Positions 25,401-31,500 of a stretch of DNA of 64,000 nucleotides are shown here, piece after piece. The position numbers and the translations under genes were made by a program. Positions within the stretch are counted from its first letter, which is position 1. Each line of letters opens with the position of its first letter. The stretch is from Lachnospiraceae bacterium (GTDB taxonomy: Bacteria; Bacillota; Clostridia; Lachnospirales; Lachnospiraceae). Where the stretch lies: the NCBI GenBank assembly GCA_009780115.1, contig WRAQ01000007.1, positions 1-64,000 of the forward strand. The letters are read 5' to 3'. The notes below the pieces were generated by a model that worked only from the letters and a program-made list of their open reading frames with translations, ran no database searches and had not been told where the DNA came from.

Positions 25401-26547
25401 TGGGACAGATTTCAACCCCACCATTTTTTTTGAATATGAAACAGTAGACCAGATAAGTTGTCATCTTAGGGATGTCCTTTCCCCTCAAAAAGTGAAAGAA
25501 GAATTAAATACCGGGCAGGATGTTACCAACCCGGTAGTGATGGATAACGAAGCGTTGCTGTACAAATTATCAAGTGTCCGGATAGACAATTTCGATAGCC
25601 TGAAAGAATATTTAAAGCATTGCTCGGAAGAGTATAGGAAAAAAGGAAATAGCTATAAAGAGGTAATAGATGTTCTGGATAAACATAATTATCCGAATAA
25701 GTGTGACAAAGAAACCTTATTGCACTTGATGGTGCGGCTGCCTAATGGCCAGATGGTGGAAACCATGTTACTTGGACAGGGCAAACCGCTGATAGTCATT
25801 CCCGGATTTGGTATCTCCGGGGCCGCCCTCATTCATCAATTAATGGAGCTGTCCAAGCAGTATCTTGTTGTTGTGATCCATCTTCCCGGGTCAGGTTACA
25901 GTGAAGGTATGGAAGATATACTATACCCGCCTAAAATATGCGAGGTAATAAAAGCCACCCTTGAATCTTTGGAAATAAAGTTACCGGTCAGTATTTTGGC
26001 ATTTTCACTTGGAGGGTTAGTTGCTCAGGAATTGGTAAAATCCTATCCAGAGATATGTAAGCAATTAATCCTTAGTTGTAGCTTTACAAAGTCGGATTCT
26101 GCAGAAACAGCAGAAGAATCTTTAGAAAAAAAGTTCGAAAAGGATTTTATTAATACCGGTAATTCAGAGAAATTCTATGAATATTATGAAATGAGCAAAT
26201 GTGTAAACCGTTCTTCCATTAATTATTTGGCTGAAGCAAGCCTAAAGAAGTATATAGAAGTAACTAATCTTGAAATAGTTCAGATTCCGGTCCTTGTCAT
26301 ATCCGGAGGAAAAGATTCAGTAGTGGACAGTTATGAGTCGGAGATTATTGCCGAAAGAATCCCTAATTCTATCCATATTGAATTTTTGAATCATGGACAT
26401 TGCGTAAATTTAACAAATGCAGCCACCTTTAATAAATTGATAACAGAGTTTCTAAAAAATGACGGATATTTAACCAATAATGAAATAAAAAGCTTTGCTA
26501 ACGGCGAATTAATTATTTGCAAAAACTATAAAACGGAGATTGAATAA
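7483..26547 (+). CDS. Giant trans-AT polyketide synthase, four modules plus C-terminal thioesterase
   Basis: The ATG at 7483 is preferred to the one at 7444 because GGAG lies 9 bases upstream and the gene then starts 5 bases after the previous stop. This gives about 6354 residues. The N-terminal helix (about 1-35) looks like a docking segment. Module 1: KS C209/H344/H384, DH H658 (HxxxGxxxxP) and D821 (DxxxQ), KR Y1241, ACP S1403. Module 2: KS C1662/H1797/H1839, DH H2121/D2278, KR Y2727, C-methyltransferase EIGAGTGGT at 3023, ACP S3272. Module 3: KS C3528/H3663/H3703, KR Y4300, ACP S4436, no DH. Module 4: KS C4672 in an atypical TMCSSF motif, H4807/H4847, an inserted ACP-like stretch with GLDQ (Q5014) instead of GLDS, DH H5225 (HxxxTxxxxP) and D5384, KR Y5811, ACP S5959 in GFNS. 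An alpha/beta-hydrolase thioesterase ends the protein (S6175 in AFSLGG, probable D6278, H6306). No AT or ER domain is present. Expected features are double bonds from modules 1, 2 (alpha-methyl) and 4 and a hydroxyl from module 3. Confidence 0.96.
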   Translation: MKTNKVTKSDIYKMLKDQDIKPQAAVQLLNSIPFDSEEEAIAVIGISGQFPEAANVEEYWKNLMDAKDCIKEIPSERWECEGFYHPDPSVPNMSTSKWGGFIKGYDQFDPLFFQISPKEAEFMDPQQRLFLMEAWKVLEDAGYSKEKLDGKKCGVFVGYGGGDYTNLIREAGCDADAYQFMGNSGAILASRISYFLNLKGPAVSLDTACSSSLFTIYAAMESIRNDSCDIAIAGGVMMFTTGDYYLMSSKANMLAAGGACRTFDKDADGFTPGEAVACVVLKPYKKAIADQDHIYGVIIGMGVNQDGKTNGITAPNSASQQKLINEVYDKHKINPETIGYMEAHGTGTILGDPIEIFALTDAYRKYTSKKQYCPIGSVKTNIGHTLVASGICSMIKVLLCLKNQMLVPSIHYLENNPNIDFENSPFYVNTQLKDWEAIEEAPLRAAISAFGFSGTNCHMVLEGHKVQKAQFRHQDEYYLFPVSGHSMESLGSMCKKYYEYILKAGQDFDYTSFGFSLAFTRQHHRERIAILAKTRDMLLKNLLDYIKGIVADGVLTKNSIIAATEEDLKVIYDLGTAYVRGENIMWEKLYKGSFQKLFLPSYEFSTKRYWIGDFRNIRKDLDVQAGRLHPIVAENISDLASERFLIRCTTTDFFVRDHMVSGKYIIPGVVFLEAAYFGGLKACGDTFYTIKNMMWLKMAEVKSAVEMVAQYTPSDTGVKVEFFEWEGQEAGDRIAKCELVYGKPEKQPEQIDIVGMKADQKLIEREQCYRIFNQVGFTYGTSFQVIQELYYDESCTIARLKLSDIKESHDLSFIMNPALMDGALQAVIAFMAYLNPEIQSSYVPFYLKKLQVYDRLPEECFIIAKIDKDLSGDGNKKFHISICCPEGVVLILMEDFLARELPVNEPKTIFLEQRWNRKDIKNEYSLEKITAIYDEIDAGILTDNGFSAYKFDDLKDIEDSLEIDKNVVIFCPRAMGENKDGFNLGLFELTKLLLHGNTKQKPEKLLYVYQSTGDNAFFSALEGFLKALGREYPDVDFRLLELEDFIAKENYVRIQKEILVNDSVTAVRYRGGERYVHELETVLPSHNPQITIREKGTYIITGGLGKIGYQTANYIAEKNGNLLLIGRREAEEVQGEIEALTQYGSLVEYMQGDVADKDFINLAVGRARRMTGELKGIIHGAGIISDRRFSGKEYEEFNEICQVKIGGINNLDEATKEDNLDFFIAYSALAGILGNEGQSDYCYANSYLDNYMLERQGKRDKGRRFGSSISIAWPYWQDGGMRLTGDAAQHLKLRLGMEPMPDPVGIMIFERILEGSDSNIVVFYGNNDILAKQRKNQDDTTYKSQKNKLPTLDLTSVNNGYSINNKNFKGVESFIKTQIGKILKVSVNYMNEESDFGAFGFDSITYTELAESLNKEYGLDLTPATFFEYHSLDTLLAYLNLKHPELFTIKSTKKESKEMSSQLPDINTRGRFQSDRKEPALFVGEPSGQGYKPVAIIGIAGNMPGCENLDDYWQALAKGTDLVSEIPPERWDWKQYDGDPSNEANKTNSKWGAFMKNVGCFDAEFFGISPREAALMDPQQRLFLQIVWHAVEDAGYSIEGLSGKKIGVFVGTSTSDYQELLRDNQVAIEAYSALGVTHSVIANRISYLMNWSGESEPIDTACSSSLVALHRAVTAIQSGDCEMAVAGGINCILTPSIYISFGKAGMLSPTGRCRTFDEQADGYVRGEGGGALLLKPLEQAIKDKDNIYAVIKGSAVNHGGKTNSLTAPNPNAQAQVIYDAVNKSRIDPSSINYIEAHGTGTNIGDPIEINGLKNAFARLNKDSVKFSCGIGSVKSNLGHLEAAAGMASMLKVILAMKNNIIPPVLHFNKLNPYVNLEGSPFYIVNRSKVWDESMINNHPKRAGVSSFGFSGVNAHVVLEEYIGHQDKAEAGGSHIFVLSALNMERLMEYAIIMKDFINRDSNELFSHELAYTLQTGRKHFPARLAIIFDTIEVLSIRLGKFISGEKEQSIYYQTVDKGNEILENLFTDELGKEYITKLLENNKSELIAKVWAAGGKLDWNILYKDEKPNRISLPGYPFEKKFYWINTKGKGKVIGRQIRISSSEYIFPVYLIKQDWFLEEHQVAGKRVVPGTMILEIAAEALYELGVIEMTFREIYWLRPIIVEESLDLNLKVARNEGYYSYEIIDGEAQTIYARGTVFTEETRISKKIQTTQILTRLNSSLDAHGHYSAAMRSGINFGERFRSIKKIEYNCDEALVSFDSKHEDKQRGYTLPFLSLDGAIQGVSVLIGNSTEGSFMPYYIDNMEISEQSNPAAFAYIKKLGSKMFRIEITDSQGMVIAELKTVAIGIGLELPRNTFVPVWQRYSVSEPEVQETDKQTCTVIYSKKRPESGKFARILKSNWTGQCELFEIEELNGSDDLIKKAASADRIYYLGAVTSEECFTGNMSHLEEAANLDNHCIVELFNLIKKFEQEGVFTNKVQLIAVTNNLHRITEEMIVPEGGGIYGFLHSASKEYENLYASCLDVDLKEFESKPDIIAGFIHRAGCSKKVQELCIREEKTFIRKLYPIALNKIKTGFRKNGVYVILGGRGGIGTEVAKYLLKEYQAKIALIGRSKLAEETLPELQLFALGGGEVIYISGDGGNLGQMKAAVSTIEERFGPINGVIHSAILLEDKTIRNMAQQDMKKVLWPKVTGSMVLYKVLAGKPLDFILYFSSLQSMVGMAGQSNYSAACTFKEALARYADSKEDWDVRTINWGYWGSTGIVSGKEYFKRMEKAGIYSIEPEEGMAYIEQILANPVKQVLVLKSDDSVREKAGIDMGRIYMAAAGAAEAPGITLGKKVEVEDIIDDTSGYQSISKYAGRKLIKAFQDEDIFLNSDEIYPIEHLHMKLDVIPKYGRLFRELLSILEQNGFIRIENKKVITEIKVLNVQGNLMDESNELIESHPETQAYMNLLNACLAQYFRILRGQIMAEEVLFPNSKVDLVGNIYRGNKISDFYNNEMAKWVERFIASRNKENPDEVIRILEIGAGTGGTSAFVLEAIKEYGAYIRYDYTDVVESFVTLGRKNFGETYPFVDFKVIDIEKGSLNDLGEYDLVIGTNVLHVSSDIMKNIANIKTKMKAGGALVFCEMVTKEDYITLTFGLLDGWWLFKDDENRIKGTPLFTQENWKKLMLKSGFYAFDSFNQGDCILLPQDIMVAYSDGIYGLKVDSRLPGKKVPKDKPQLRKDFNPVSGKNITDKKEYVKNIICEKIVQDLGIQGTRINVNKSFKDYGVDSITGVNVINSLNQTLNIDLKTIVLFDYATITELTDYIIAEYDSQLELPADISHNTHDIEAAEEYYEGAEAKDILWQSERGDMTVQENEIAIIGIAGQFPGAKNADDFWELLKNDENLLVEVPKERWDIERFYDPIPGTPQKTYCRKGGFLSDIDLFDPRFFNITDKEAQWMDPQQRLFLTECWNALEDAGYANTKINHNNCSVFVGVGQSDYQDRFRSGAIVTGPQSFWGNDTSVLASRISYYLNLKGISAAVNTACSSSLVAVHMAYNSILSGECDMAIAGGVYIGCTPGFFLASSSAGMLATRNECNAFDHKASGFVPGEAAAAVILKSKKQALLDGDQIYCIIKTSKAGQDGKTNGIISPSVKSQAKLEDEVYREAGINPESICYVETHGTGTPLGDPIEFEALKQSFGKYTNKKNFCALGSVKVNMGHAATAAGIVSVIKSAMMLRHKIIPPYTSFEMANPEINFKGSPFYINNEPKKIEGQSRVAVSAFGFSGTNCHLVMEAFERQKQPGAKGVFLFLFSSGSKDGLRQTVKKTLDAFKGYYDSDLENISYTLNVRRMWFPFRCFFVSGSMEDLSSKMNEWLKDDKARQEYNNKGPANNEAHLYEIGNTYIAGEDISLDYLYTGCICVPLPGYSFQYKSYWVEEKESIVVPERAMVPERAMVPENILIPGDTTIQKKAELHFYERVWQPVEITREETVTYQNPGVSPVAEISSLQIEELTYRLGERNIGNHVEAVNILLTFTANEPNGREDYSPPYFGTLLKLVQSLSKLGVKKANLIVLMKDEAEEEDPYFYALEALAKSIHMELPQYRVRIVRVDGEGPDQLSRIITTEFADNLLNRDVALVKYKAGTRYQYLLKKYTNNTSKAGNLTRKGCYLITGGLKGVGYLIANYLADKYESDLILVGRTDDNGEPGKEIKNKIKQLKQLGTNIRYLKMDVAQREECACIAVRLKEEGVRINGIFHCAGVVEDAYIIAKTREKWESVIAPKAGGTGNIVEFFGDITTEFILLMSSTVSLFGSIGQADYSYANSFMNFYASFRKGDKPRVISINTFFWENGGMKANSGLLEKMRNEYGLYSIDNQVGIEILEEAISNNHPQTIGLYGDDKLMKILSPYLSGNEQGAREIEEIINSFIKQIISEETGIPFKEIESNQSFESLGLDSIMITNMNAKIEEHIEHVPKSIFYQYSNLNELVKGLCNFYSGSKLEQGTFPLETRKEPDNHAEQPGLSNDYGAVIGMSGIFPKASDIDEFMENLRTGRDCICEIPKERWDYEELLDTMPEHVKNNYCKYGGFIADYDCFDPLFFNISPKEAQWMDPQERLFIQEVWRAMEDSGYTRKSLSGKRVGVFAALTNAHYQLYQTEADGIPVTPLITYASLANRVSYLFNFSGPSLTIDTMCSSFLTAMKYAVESLNNDECDVCIVGSANLILHEDKYTQLAISNFASVKGKCHSFGEDADGYVPGEGVGVIILKKLSQAITDRDNIHAVIREIGINHGGKTNGYTVPSPKAQEEVIFSTIKRAGIHPEDISYIEAHGAGTMLGDPIEIDGLSIAFGKYTTETEFIPVGSVKSNIGHLEAAAGMAGLIKVILQMKHNILFKSLHSEKTNHNINFSRTPFYIQKEAAVWKRKERNGQVIPYIAGISSFGAGGANGHMIVEEYRRGELPVGEPGSTLFIFSSPDEESLRVNIGKMHKYISLKSRREANKPLPDVREVVLNVVAQAFSVAKKMIDEKYLLGDYGLDQYKYSYIMEQLKINGYKVDFKEYELDGMTIKEFIQAVNDVQTLAANHDERISISDIAYTLQTGREAFKIRMAIIASNLDSLGQKLENWLEYGKDVDCYTAYGEKVLCNGESVEIKDVDSITELLKKGKLRELAISWLLHKEINWQLMKGNENGVRVSLPGYVFRKEHYLIDRHLIDSKDNKAQPMLGENISGIDKCAYRIIFTGAEFFLNDHILLTKKVMPGMAYLELARANIEQATREKVVEIRNVLWSNIFLLDQSTKEMQVILKRDGNYISCEFNGENKFAECKVITAKDYQDEAHYNIQTIKEGCNKKILPDELYSYYKSGGLDYGPSFKMLDEVWYNNTEAISHLTVPECCKIDFDAYVLHPSMLDSALQAGLCIRGESDTKDETTTHIPYFVEKVSIYGKMEKSCYSYITLSNNQTNDNRSLNCVLLSDEGRPLVRIQAFTARKAKLHKEKQIDKHSIESGLHFYKTKWNLVGSNTGTIMKAKNYLLIPRHANYYDELVKMKEDGQYPDRILFDCRITEEQKMPENKIEAVIEQTVLRLFDFLQLWILIYGDNQIEIFVLIDGGRDIHSLIAKSVSGFTNSVSVNMTVLENAGCKEDEFIEKVCTLLLQVMTRKHYRITRDEVMEFDIIPCTLPKTDKSLLKEKGTYLITGGLGAIGKIISQYLASRYKANLILLGRSGLNEEKQAWLKDLQAHSNYIRYYSCDISCQRDLEEVKKQIKMEGFIPEGAFHTAGINSIGEWQEKTKENFLGTLKPKIHGTIFLCEILTYFEAKFILQFSSASSYTGDFGRGDYAVANSFLDNFSQQGIQNYVINWPIWESGGMHTGSFAAEKKMLSKMGLDYIKPADALECIESVLANDEYQLIVMAGKQDKISNIIQNCVTKMEPETTERYLPSKTISQSEKEEKDDIRRELKQLIGDILDLSLERIDVNESLEVYGFNSVTIAQLCEKINKKYGTDFNPTIFFEYETVDQISCHLRDVLSPQKVKEELNTGQDVTNPVVMDNEALLYKLSSVRIDNFDSLKEYLKHCSEEYRKKGNSYKEVIDVLDKHNYPNKCDKETLLHLMVRLPNGQMVETMLLGQGKPLIVIPGFGISGAALIHQLMELSKQYLVVVIHLPGSGYSEGMEDILYPPKICEVIKATLESLEIKLPVSILAFSLGGLVAQELVKSYPEICKQLILSCSFTKSDSAETAEESLEKKFEKDFINTGNSEKFYEYYEMSKCVNRSSINYLAEASLKKYIEVTNLEIVQIPVLVISGGKDSVVDSYESEIIAERIPNSIHIEFLNHGHCVNLTNAATFNKLITEFLKNDGYLTNNEIKSFANGELIICKNYKTEIE

Positions 26548-27491
26548 TGTTTAGTGGAAAGTATGAAAAAGAATATGTAAAAATCAACGATATTGAGGAA
26601 TTTTTTCTTCATTTTCCATCATTACCCGAAAAGGAGGTGGTTCTGTTTATTCATGGCGGTCCGGGCACATCGGAAGCCGTATCAGGACATGATATGTATG
26701 AAGCCCATAAGGATAAATTTAACATAGTTTATTATGATCAACGGGGTGCTGGAAAGACTTATATGAGGAACCCCGATAAAGAAGCGGACATTAACAACAT
26801 ATTAAAAGACTTAGAAGAAAGTGTTGAATACATTAAGCAGAAATATAATAAAGAAAAAATAATTATTCTGGGTCATTCATGGGGGACTATTCCCGGTGCC
26901 CTATATGTCAAGAAGCATCCGGAAAATGTCATAGGTTATGTGGGAGTTGCGCAAATAGTTAATATTAACGATAGTGAAAGGGCTCGCGTTACCTATTTAA
27001 AGAATCTTATGCAAGAAAAGAGGAAAAATAAGCAGGTAAAGTTTTTGGATGAACTAATAGAGGCAACAGAGGGCACGCTTTATGAAGAAAGGCTGACGAA
27101 GAAGCAGCTTAACCGGTTAAGGATGATGCAAATAAGAAATAAGATGCTTGAGGGCGCAAGTTTATCAATGCTTAAGATTATGAAAAATAGTCCGGTTTAT
27201 GAAAAAACTGACTTGAAAGTAATGATGTCATCTAAAAAACGTTCCGCTAAGCTGTGGGATTATATTTATAAATTTGATTTATATAAAGAAATGAAAGAAT
27301 GGCCGGTGAAAACGTTGTTTATTTCTGGAAGCAAAGACTTTCAGGTTCCTTATTCTTTATTAACGGAATATTGCCGGCAGAATAAGGATGGCAATATTCA
27401 ATTAGAGATATATGAAGATGCCGGGCATTTTTTTATGTTTGACCAAAGCGCAAAATTTTGGGATATGATTTACCAATTTTCTTTAGAATAA
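26547..27491 (+). CDS. Discrete alpha/beta hydrolase, proline-iminopeptidase-like
   Basis: The protein has 314 residues, and its ATG overlaps the PKS stop codon (TAATG), so the two are translationally coupled. An oxyanion-hole HGGPG motif starts at H36. The nucleophile elbow is GHSWG with S111, and the probable acid and base are D264 (in SGSKD) and H294 (in DAGH). HGGPG plus GHSWG is the pattern of the S33 proline iminopeptidase and related alpha/beta hydrolases. There is no signal peptide, so it should act in the cytoplasm. Its place between the PKS and the NRPS suggests a pathway role, either as a proofreading or editing thioesterase or as a tailoring hydrolase; this is inference. A resistance or prodrug-trimming peptidase is also possible. 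Confidence 0.85.
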   Translation: MFSGKYEKEYVKINDIEEFFLHFPSLPEKEVVLFIHGGPGTSEAVSGHDMYEAHKDKFNIVYYDQRGAGKTYMRNPDKEADINNILKDLEESVEYIKQKYNKEKIIILGHSWGTIPGALYVKKHPENVIGYVGVAQIVNINDSERARVTYLKNLMQEKRKNKQVKFLDELIEATEGTLYEERLTKKQLNRLRMMQIRNKMLEGASLSMLKIMKNSPVYEKTDLKVMMSSKKRSAKLWDYIYKFDLYKEMKEWPVKTLFISGSKDFQVPYSLLTEYCRQNKDGNIQLEIYEDAGHFFMFDQSAKFWDMIYQFSLE

Positions 27492-27513
27492 ATAAATTTA
27501 TGGAGATACACTA

Positions 27514-28497
27514 ATGATGAAGTATGAAAATATATATGAAAAACCTCAGGACAAGTTTTGGTTTGCCGGAGAGAAAAATTGCATTGAAAAGGCAACTTCT
27601 TTCATATTAAAGGCCAGGTACTATAATAATCCTAAATTGATGTCAATCTTTTTAGAAGATATAACCCTTGCCTTTGTACATAATGAGAACAAAATAATCA
27701 ATGCCAATTGTGTAAAAAAGCCATTTATATTAAATAGGATTGTTGACACTGGTGATATTCCAGTAAATAGGCTGAAACATAACTTAGATAAATATGGTGA
27801 AGTAGTTGCCGTAATATCTACCAATAAGATTCCTTACCGAGTGGACTATGATGTTTCAATCTTGGATATTGACAGCGGGAAACATGCAATTGCAGTAATT
27901 GGCTATGATCAAAGCTATTTTTATGTGCTTGAATGGGCAAAATATATCGGCAATGGATATGACATTTCACCAATGAATCCATCTATCGGGAGAATCAAAA
28001 TCGTGGATTTTGAAGCTTGCCTTGAAGAATATTTTGAATGCATGGAATTAGTTTGCGATTTGGGGCAACATGAAGCGATAGATAGCTATGAGAAATCTAT
28101 AATACAAAAGATAAAACAGAATCAAAACCGGAAAAATGAAGAAAAAAGTTATGGATTAACAGCTTTAAAAGAATTATACCATTTATTCAGGGAGGGTACC
28201 GTAACATATGAACTTTACACTAATGAAAATATTATGGAAGTCAGCAATCTGATCAAGGCAAGAGAGGTCATAAAGTATAAATTGATTGGTGCAATAAATA
28301 ACGAGGGCGAAAAAGAATCAATTGAAGCAACTATCAATGAAGATAATAAAAACTGGACTAAGTTTATGCGGCTTTTAATGCGGAGGCGCTCAAATGACCC
28401 GGCCCGGAGATATGATAACGGGGAAATTGGCAATTTGCTCAATTCAATATATGAAAAGGAAACTAATATCTATAAAGCGATAGAACAATACTTATAA
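27514..28497 (+). CDS. BtrH/C39-like papain-fold protein, candidate PCP acyltransferase (first copy)
   Basis: The protein has 327 residues; GGAG lies 8 bases before the ATG. The N-terminal 170 residues have the layout of BtrH N-terminal/C39-like proteins: C23 in an N-terminal helix (KNCIEKA), H124 in a KHAIAVIGYD strand, then an acidic residue (E140) where a catalytic Asp or Asn would be expected. In butirosin biosynthesis, BtrH moves an acyl chain from a carrier protein to an amine, which is the basis for the proposed role. The C-terminal half (about 190-327) is charged and helical, with no motif I recognise. It lies directly upstream of an NRPS that lacks a thioesterase, with a second gene of the same kind directly downstream. 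The family assignment rests on motif layout only. A cysteine protease or an inactive binding protein (E replacing D) are alternatives. Confidence 0.6.
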   Translation: MMKYENIYEKPQDKFWFAGEKNCIEKATSFILKARYYNNPKLMSIFLEDITLAFVHNENKIINANCVKKPFILNRIVDTGDIPVNRLKHNLDKYGEVVAVISTNKIPYRVDYDVSILDIDSGKHAIAVIGYDQSYFYVLEWAKYIGNGYDISPMNPSIGRIKIVDFEACLEEYFECMELVCDLGQHEAIDSYEKSIIQKIKQNQNRKNEEKSYGLTALKELYHLFREGTVTYELYTNENIMEVSNLIKAREVIKYKLIGAINNEGEKESIEATINEDNKNWTKFMRLLMRRRSNDPARRYDNGEIGNLLNSIYEKETNIYKAIEQYL

Positions 28498-28525
28498 AAA
28501 TCTAATTGAGGGACAGAGGTGACAA

Positions 28526-31500
28526 ATGAATAAAATTACAGAAGAATTTTGTTACGGCGGTAAAATGGAATGGGAAAAAGCCACTTGTCATGAGTTTTTT
28601 GAGTTGACGGCCGAAAAGTATCCGGACAAAATTGCATTACGTATGAAAGACGAGTGTTTTACTTATTCGGAGCTTAATAAGAAAGCCAATCAATTGGCAA
28701 GGAATTTACGAAAAAAGGGCGTTGGGCCGGATGTTTGTGTTGCTATTATGGGCGAGAAAGAGCTTGAAACAATCATTTCAATTTTGGCTATCTGGAAAGC
28801 CGGCGGGGCATTTGTTGCAATTGATAATAATTTGGGCGAAGAAAGGGTGACATATATTCTCAAGGATTGCAAATCGCTTCTTCTTTTAAAGTGCCGGAAA
28901 GAATTAAATTTTTCAACCGATATTCCAGTCATTTCGATGCTTGATGAAGGATACTATCAAGGTGAGGATGATAACCCGGAAAATGTGGTTGATGGAAGTA
29001 ATCTGGCATATTTTGTCTACACATCCGGTTCGACCGGGACACCCAAAGGTGTTATGCAGCATCATAGGGGAACAGTCCGGTTCCATAATCATTTTTTGAT
29101 TAATGATATTTCTCCAAACGATACTTTACTGCAATTTTCCAGTTTTTCATTTGCCATGTCGGTTTGGGAACTTTCGATTTCTTTTTTTACAGGTGCAACT
29201 TTATGCATGATACCAGAATATTATGTTTTGGACACAAGGGAGTTTGAAAAGTACATACAAAAATATAAAGTCAATATATTACTTTTACCCCGGCAATATA
29301 TAGAACAAGTGAAGTGTTATGATGGAGTTGACAAGATATTCACTGCCGGGTCTGAAATGACCAGTGAAGTTTTTGATTATATACCTAAGGGTGTACAATT
29401 CACTCAAATGTATGGTACCAGCGAAGTTTCCGGGGTGGTGACACAATGGCGGTATAGCGGGGAGGCTGTTGAAAGCAAACTTCCAATCGGGAAACCAATG
29501 CCAAATTGTTATGTATACATCGTAAAAGAGGGAAGATTATGTAGTATTGGGGAAATAGGGGATATATATATTGCGGGGGAATGTATATCCCGGGGTTACG
29601 TATCAAAACCTGAATTAACGAAGGAAGTTTTTATCCCCAATCTTTTTGGGGATGGGATCATGTACGCAACAGGTGACATGGGAAGATGGCTAGCCGACGG
29701 GAATATAGTTTTTCATGGCCGTAAGGATTCTCAAGTTAAGATAAGGGGTTATCGGGTCGAACTTGGCGAAATAGAAGCAGTACTTCGAAGCAAGGAATCC
29801 ATTCAAGAGGCAGCAGTCGTTTTGAAAGAAGATAAACAAAAAGAGAAAATCATTTGTGCATATATCACAGCAGATAAAGAAATTGACTTGTCAGTACTAA
29901 AAAAGGAATTAAGAAAATCATTGCCGGAATACATGATTCCGGCTAAGATTATGCAACTTAAGGAAATGCCTCTTACAATTAGCCGGAAACTTGACAAAAA
30001 CCGCTTACCGGATATTGACCTTGCAATCCGTTCTAATTATATACCTCCCGAAACAAAACTCCAAAAACAACTAGCTTCTATGTTTGAAAAAATCCTTGGT
30101 GTTGAAAATGTTGGGATTAAAGATAGTTTCTTTGATTTGGGCGGACATTCTTTGAGTGTTTCAAAGCTTTTGAATGCAATCAATATCAATTGCGGTATTT
30201 ATTTATCCATAAAGAGCATCTTTGAACATCCAGTTATCAGTGAATTAAGCGAGGAAGTAGAAAAGTGCAGAAACAAGGTTCAGGAGGATATGTCTGTCCC
30301 CAAATCCCATAAAAAAGAAAAATATGCTATGTCCCCGGTACAGAAGGGGATTTATTTTGCTTGTCAAATGAATGAAAACACGGCTTATAATATTTTCAGC
30401 GGTTATAGGCTGGAAGGGATACTTGATGTCCGGAAGCTTTACGATGCCCTGGAAGAGTTGACTGTAAGACACGAAATGCTTAGAACCAGTTTTCATATTG
30501 AAAATGGTGAGTTAGTTCAATGTGTCCATGATGAGGCAATCGTAAATTTTGAATTTAAAAAAGACAATCGGGATATAGAAGAACTGATAAGCGAGTTTAA
30601 TCGGATTTTTCAACTTGAAAAGGCGCCGCTTATGCGGGTCTGCCTGATAGAGCAAAAAGATTGCCATTTATTGATGATGGAAATACATCATATTATCACG
30701 GATAAAACAAGTAATGCGATATTCTTTAATGAATTATCATGTATTTATAACAATACTCAATTGTCACAAAAGACTCTTGATTATATTGATTATAGTGAAT
30801 GGATTAATCACCGTAATTTGGAGCTTCAAAAGAAGTTCTGGCTGGAAAAATTTGCTGAACCTAATTCAGTTATTGAATTACCCCTTGATATGACCCGGCC
30901 GCAAATACAGGATTTCGCCGGTGATAGTGTAAGTGCTTTTGTCAGCCCCAAACTACGGGGAAAAATTTCCGGGTTGGGAAAAATTACCAATACTACTGAT
31001 TATATGATTTTTATGTCCGTCTTTATGGTTCTTCTTAGTCAGTATAGCGGGCAGGACGATATCGTTGTCGGGACACCGATTTCAGGCAGGGCAACCCATG
31101 ATTTGGAAGATATGTTTGGCATGTTTGTTAATTCAATGCCAATGAGAGGGAAACCCGAGAAAGACAAAGACTTTGCTTCTTTCCTGAAAGAAATAATGAA
31201 TTTCTCATTGATGGCTTATGAGAATCAGGAGTATCCCTTTGAGGAATTAGTAAGGCAGTTAAAGGTAAAAAGAGATATCTCAAGAAACCCATTGTTTGAT
31301 TATATGCTTGTTATGCAGAATACACAGGAGCAAAATCTTGAAATGGACTGCCTGAAAATTTCTGCCCTTAAGCAAAATAATTTTACGGCCAAATTTGATT
31401 TAACAATTTTTATTTATAATAGAGAGGGTCAATATGAGATTCAACTGGAGTATTGCAGCAAACTATTTAAACGCTCGACGGCAATGTCAATGCTGGAGCA

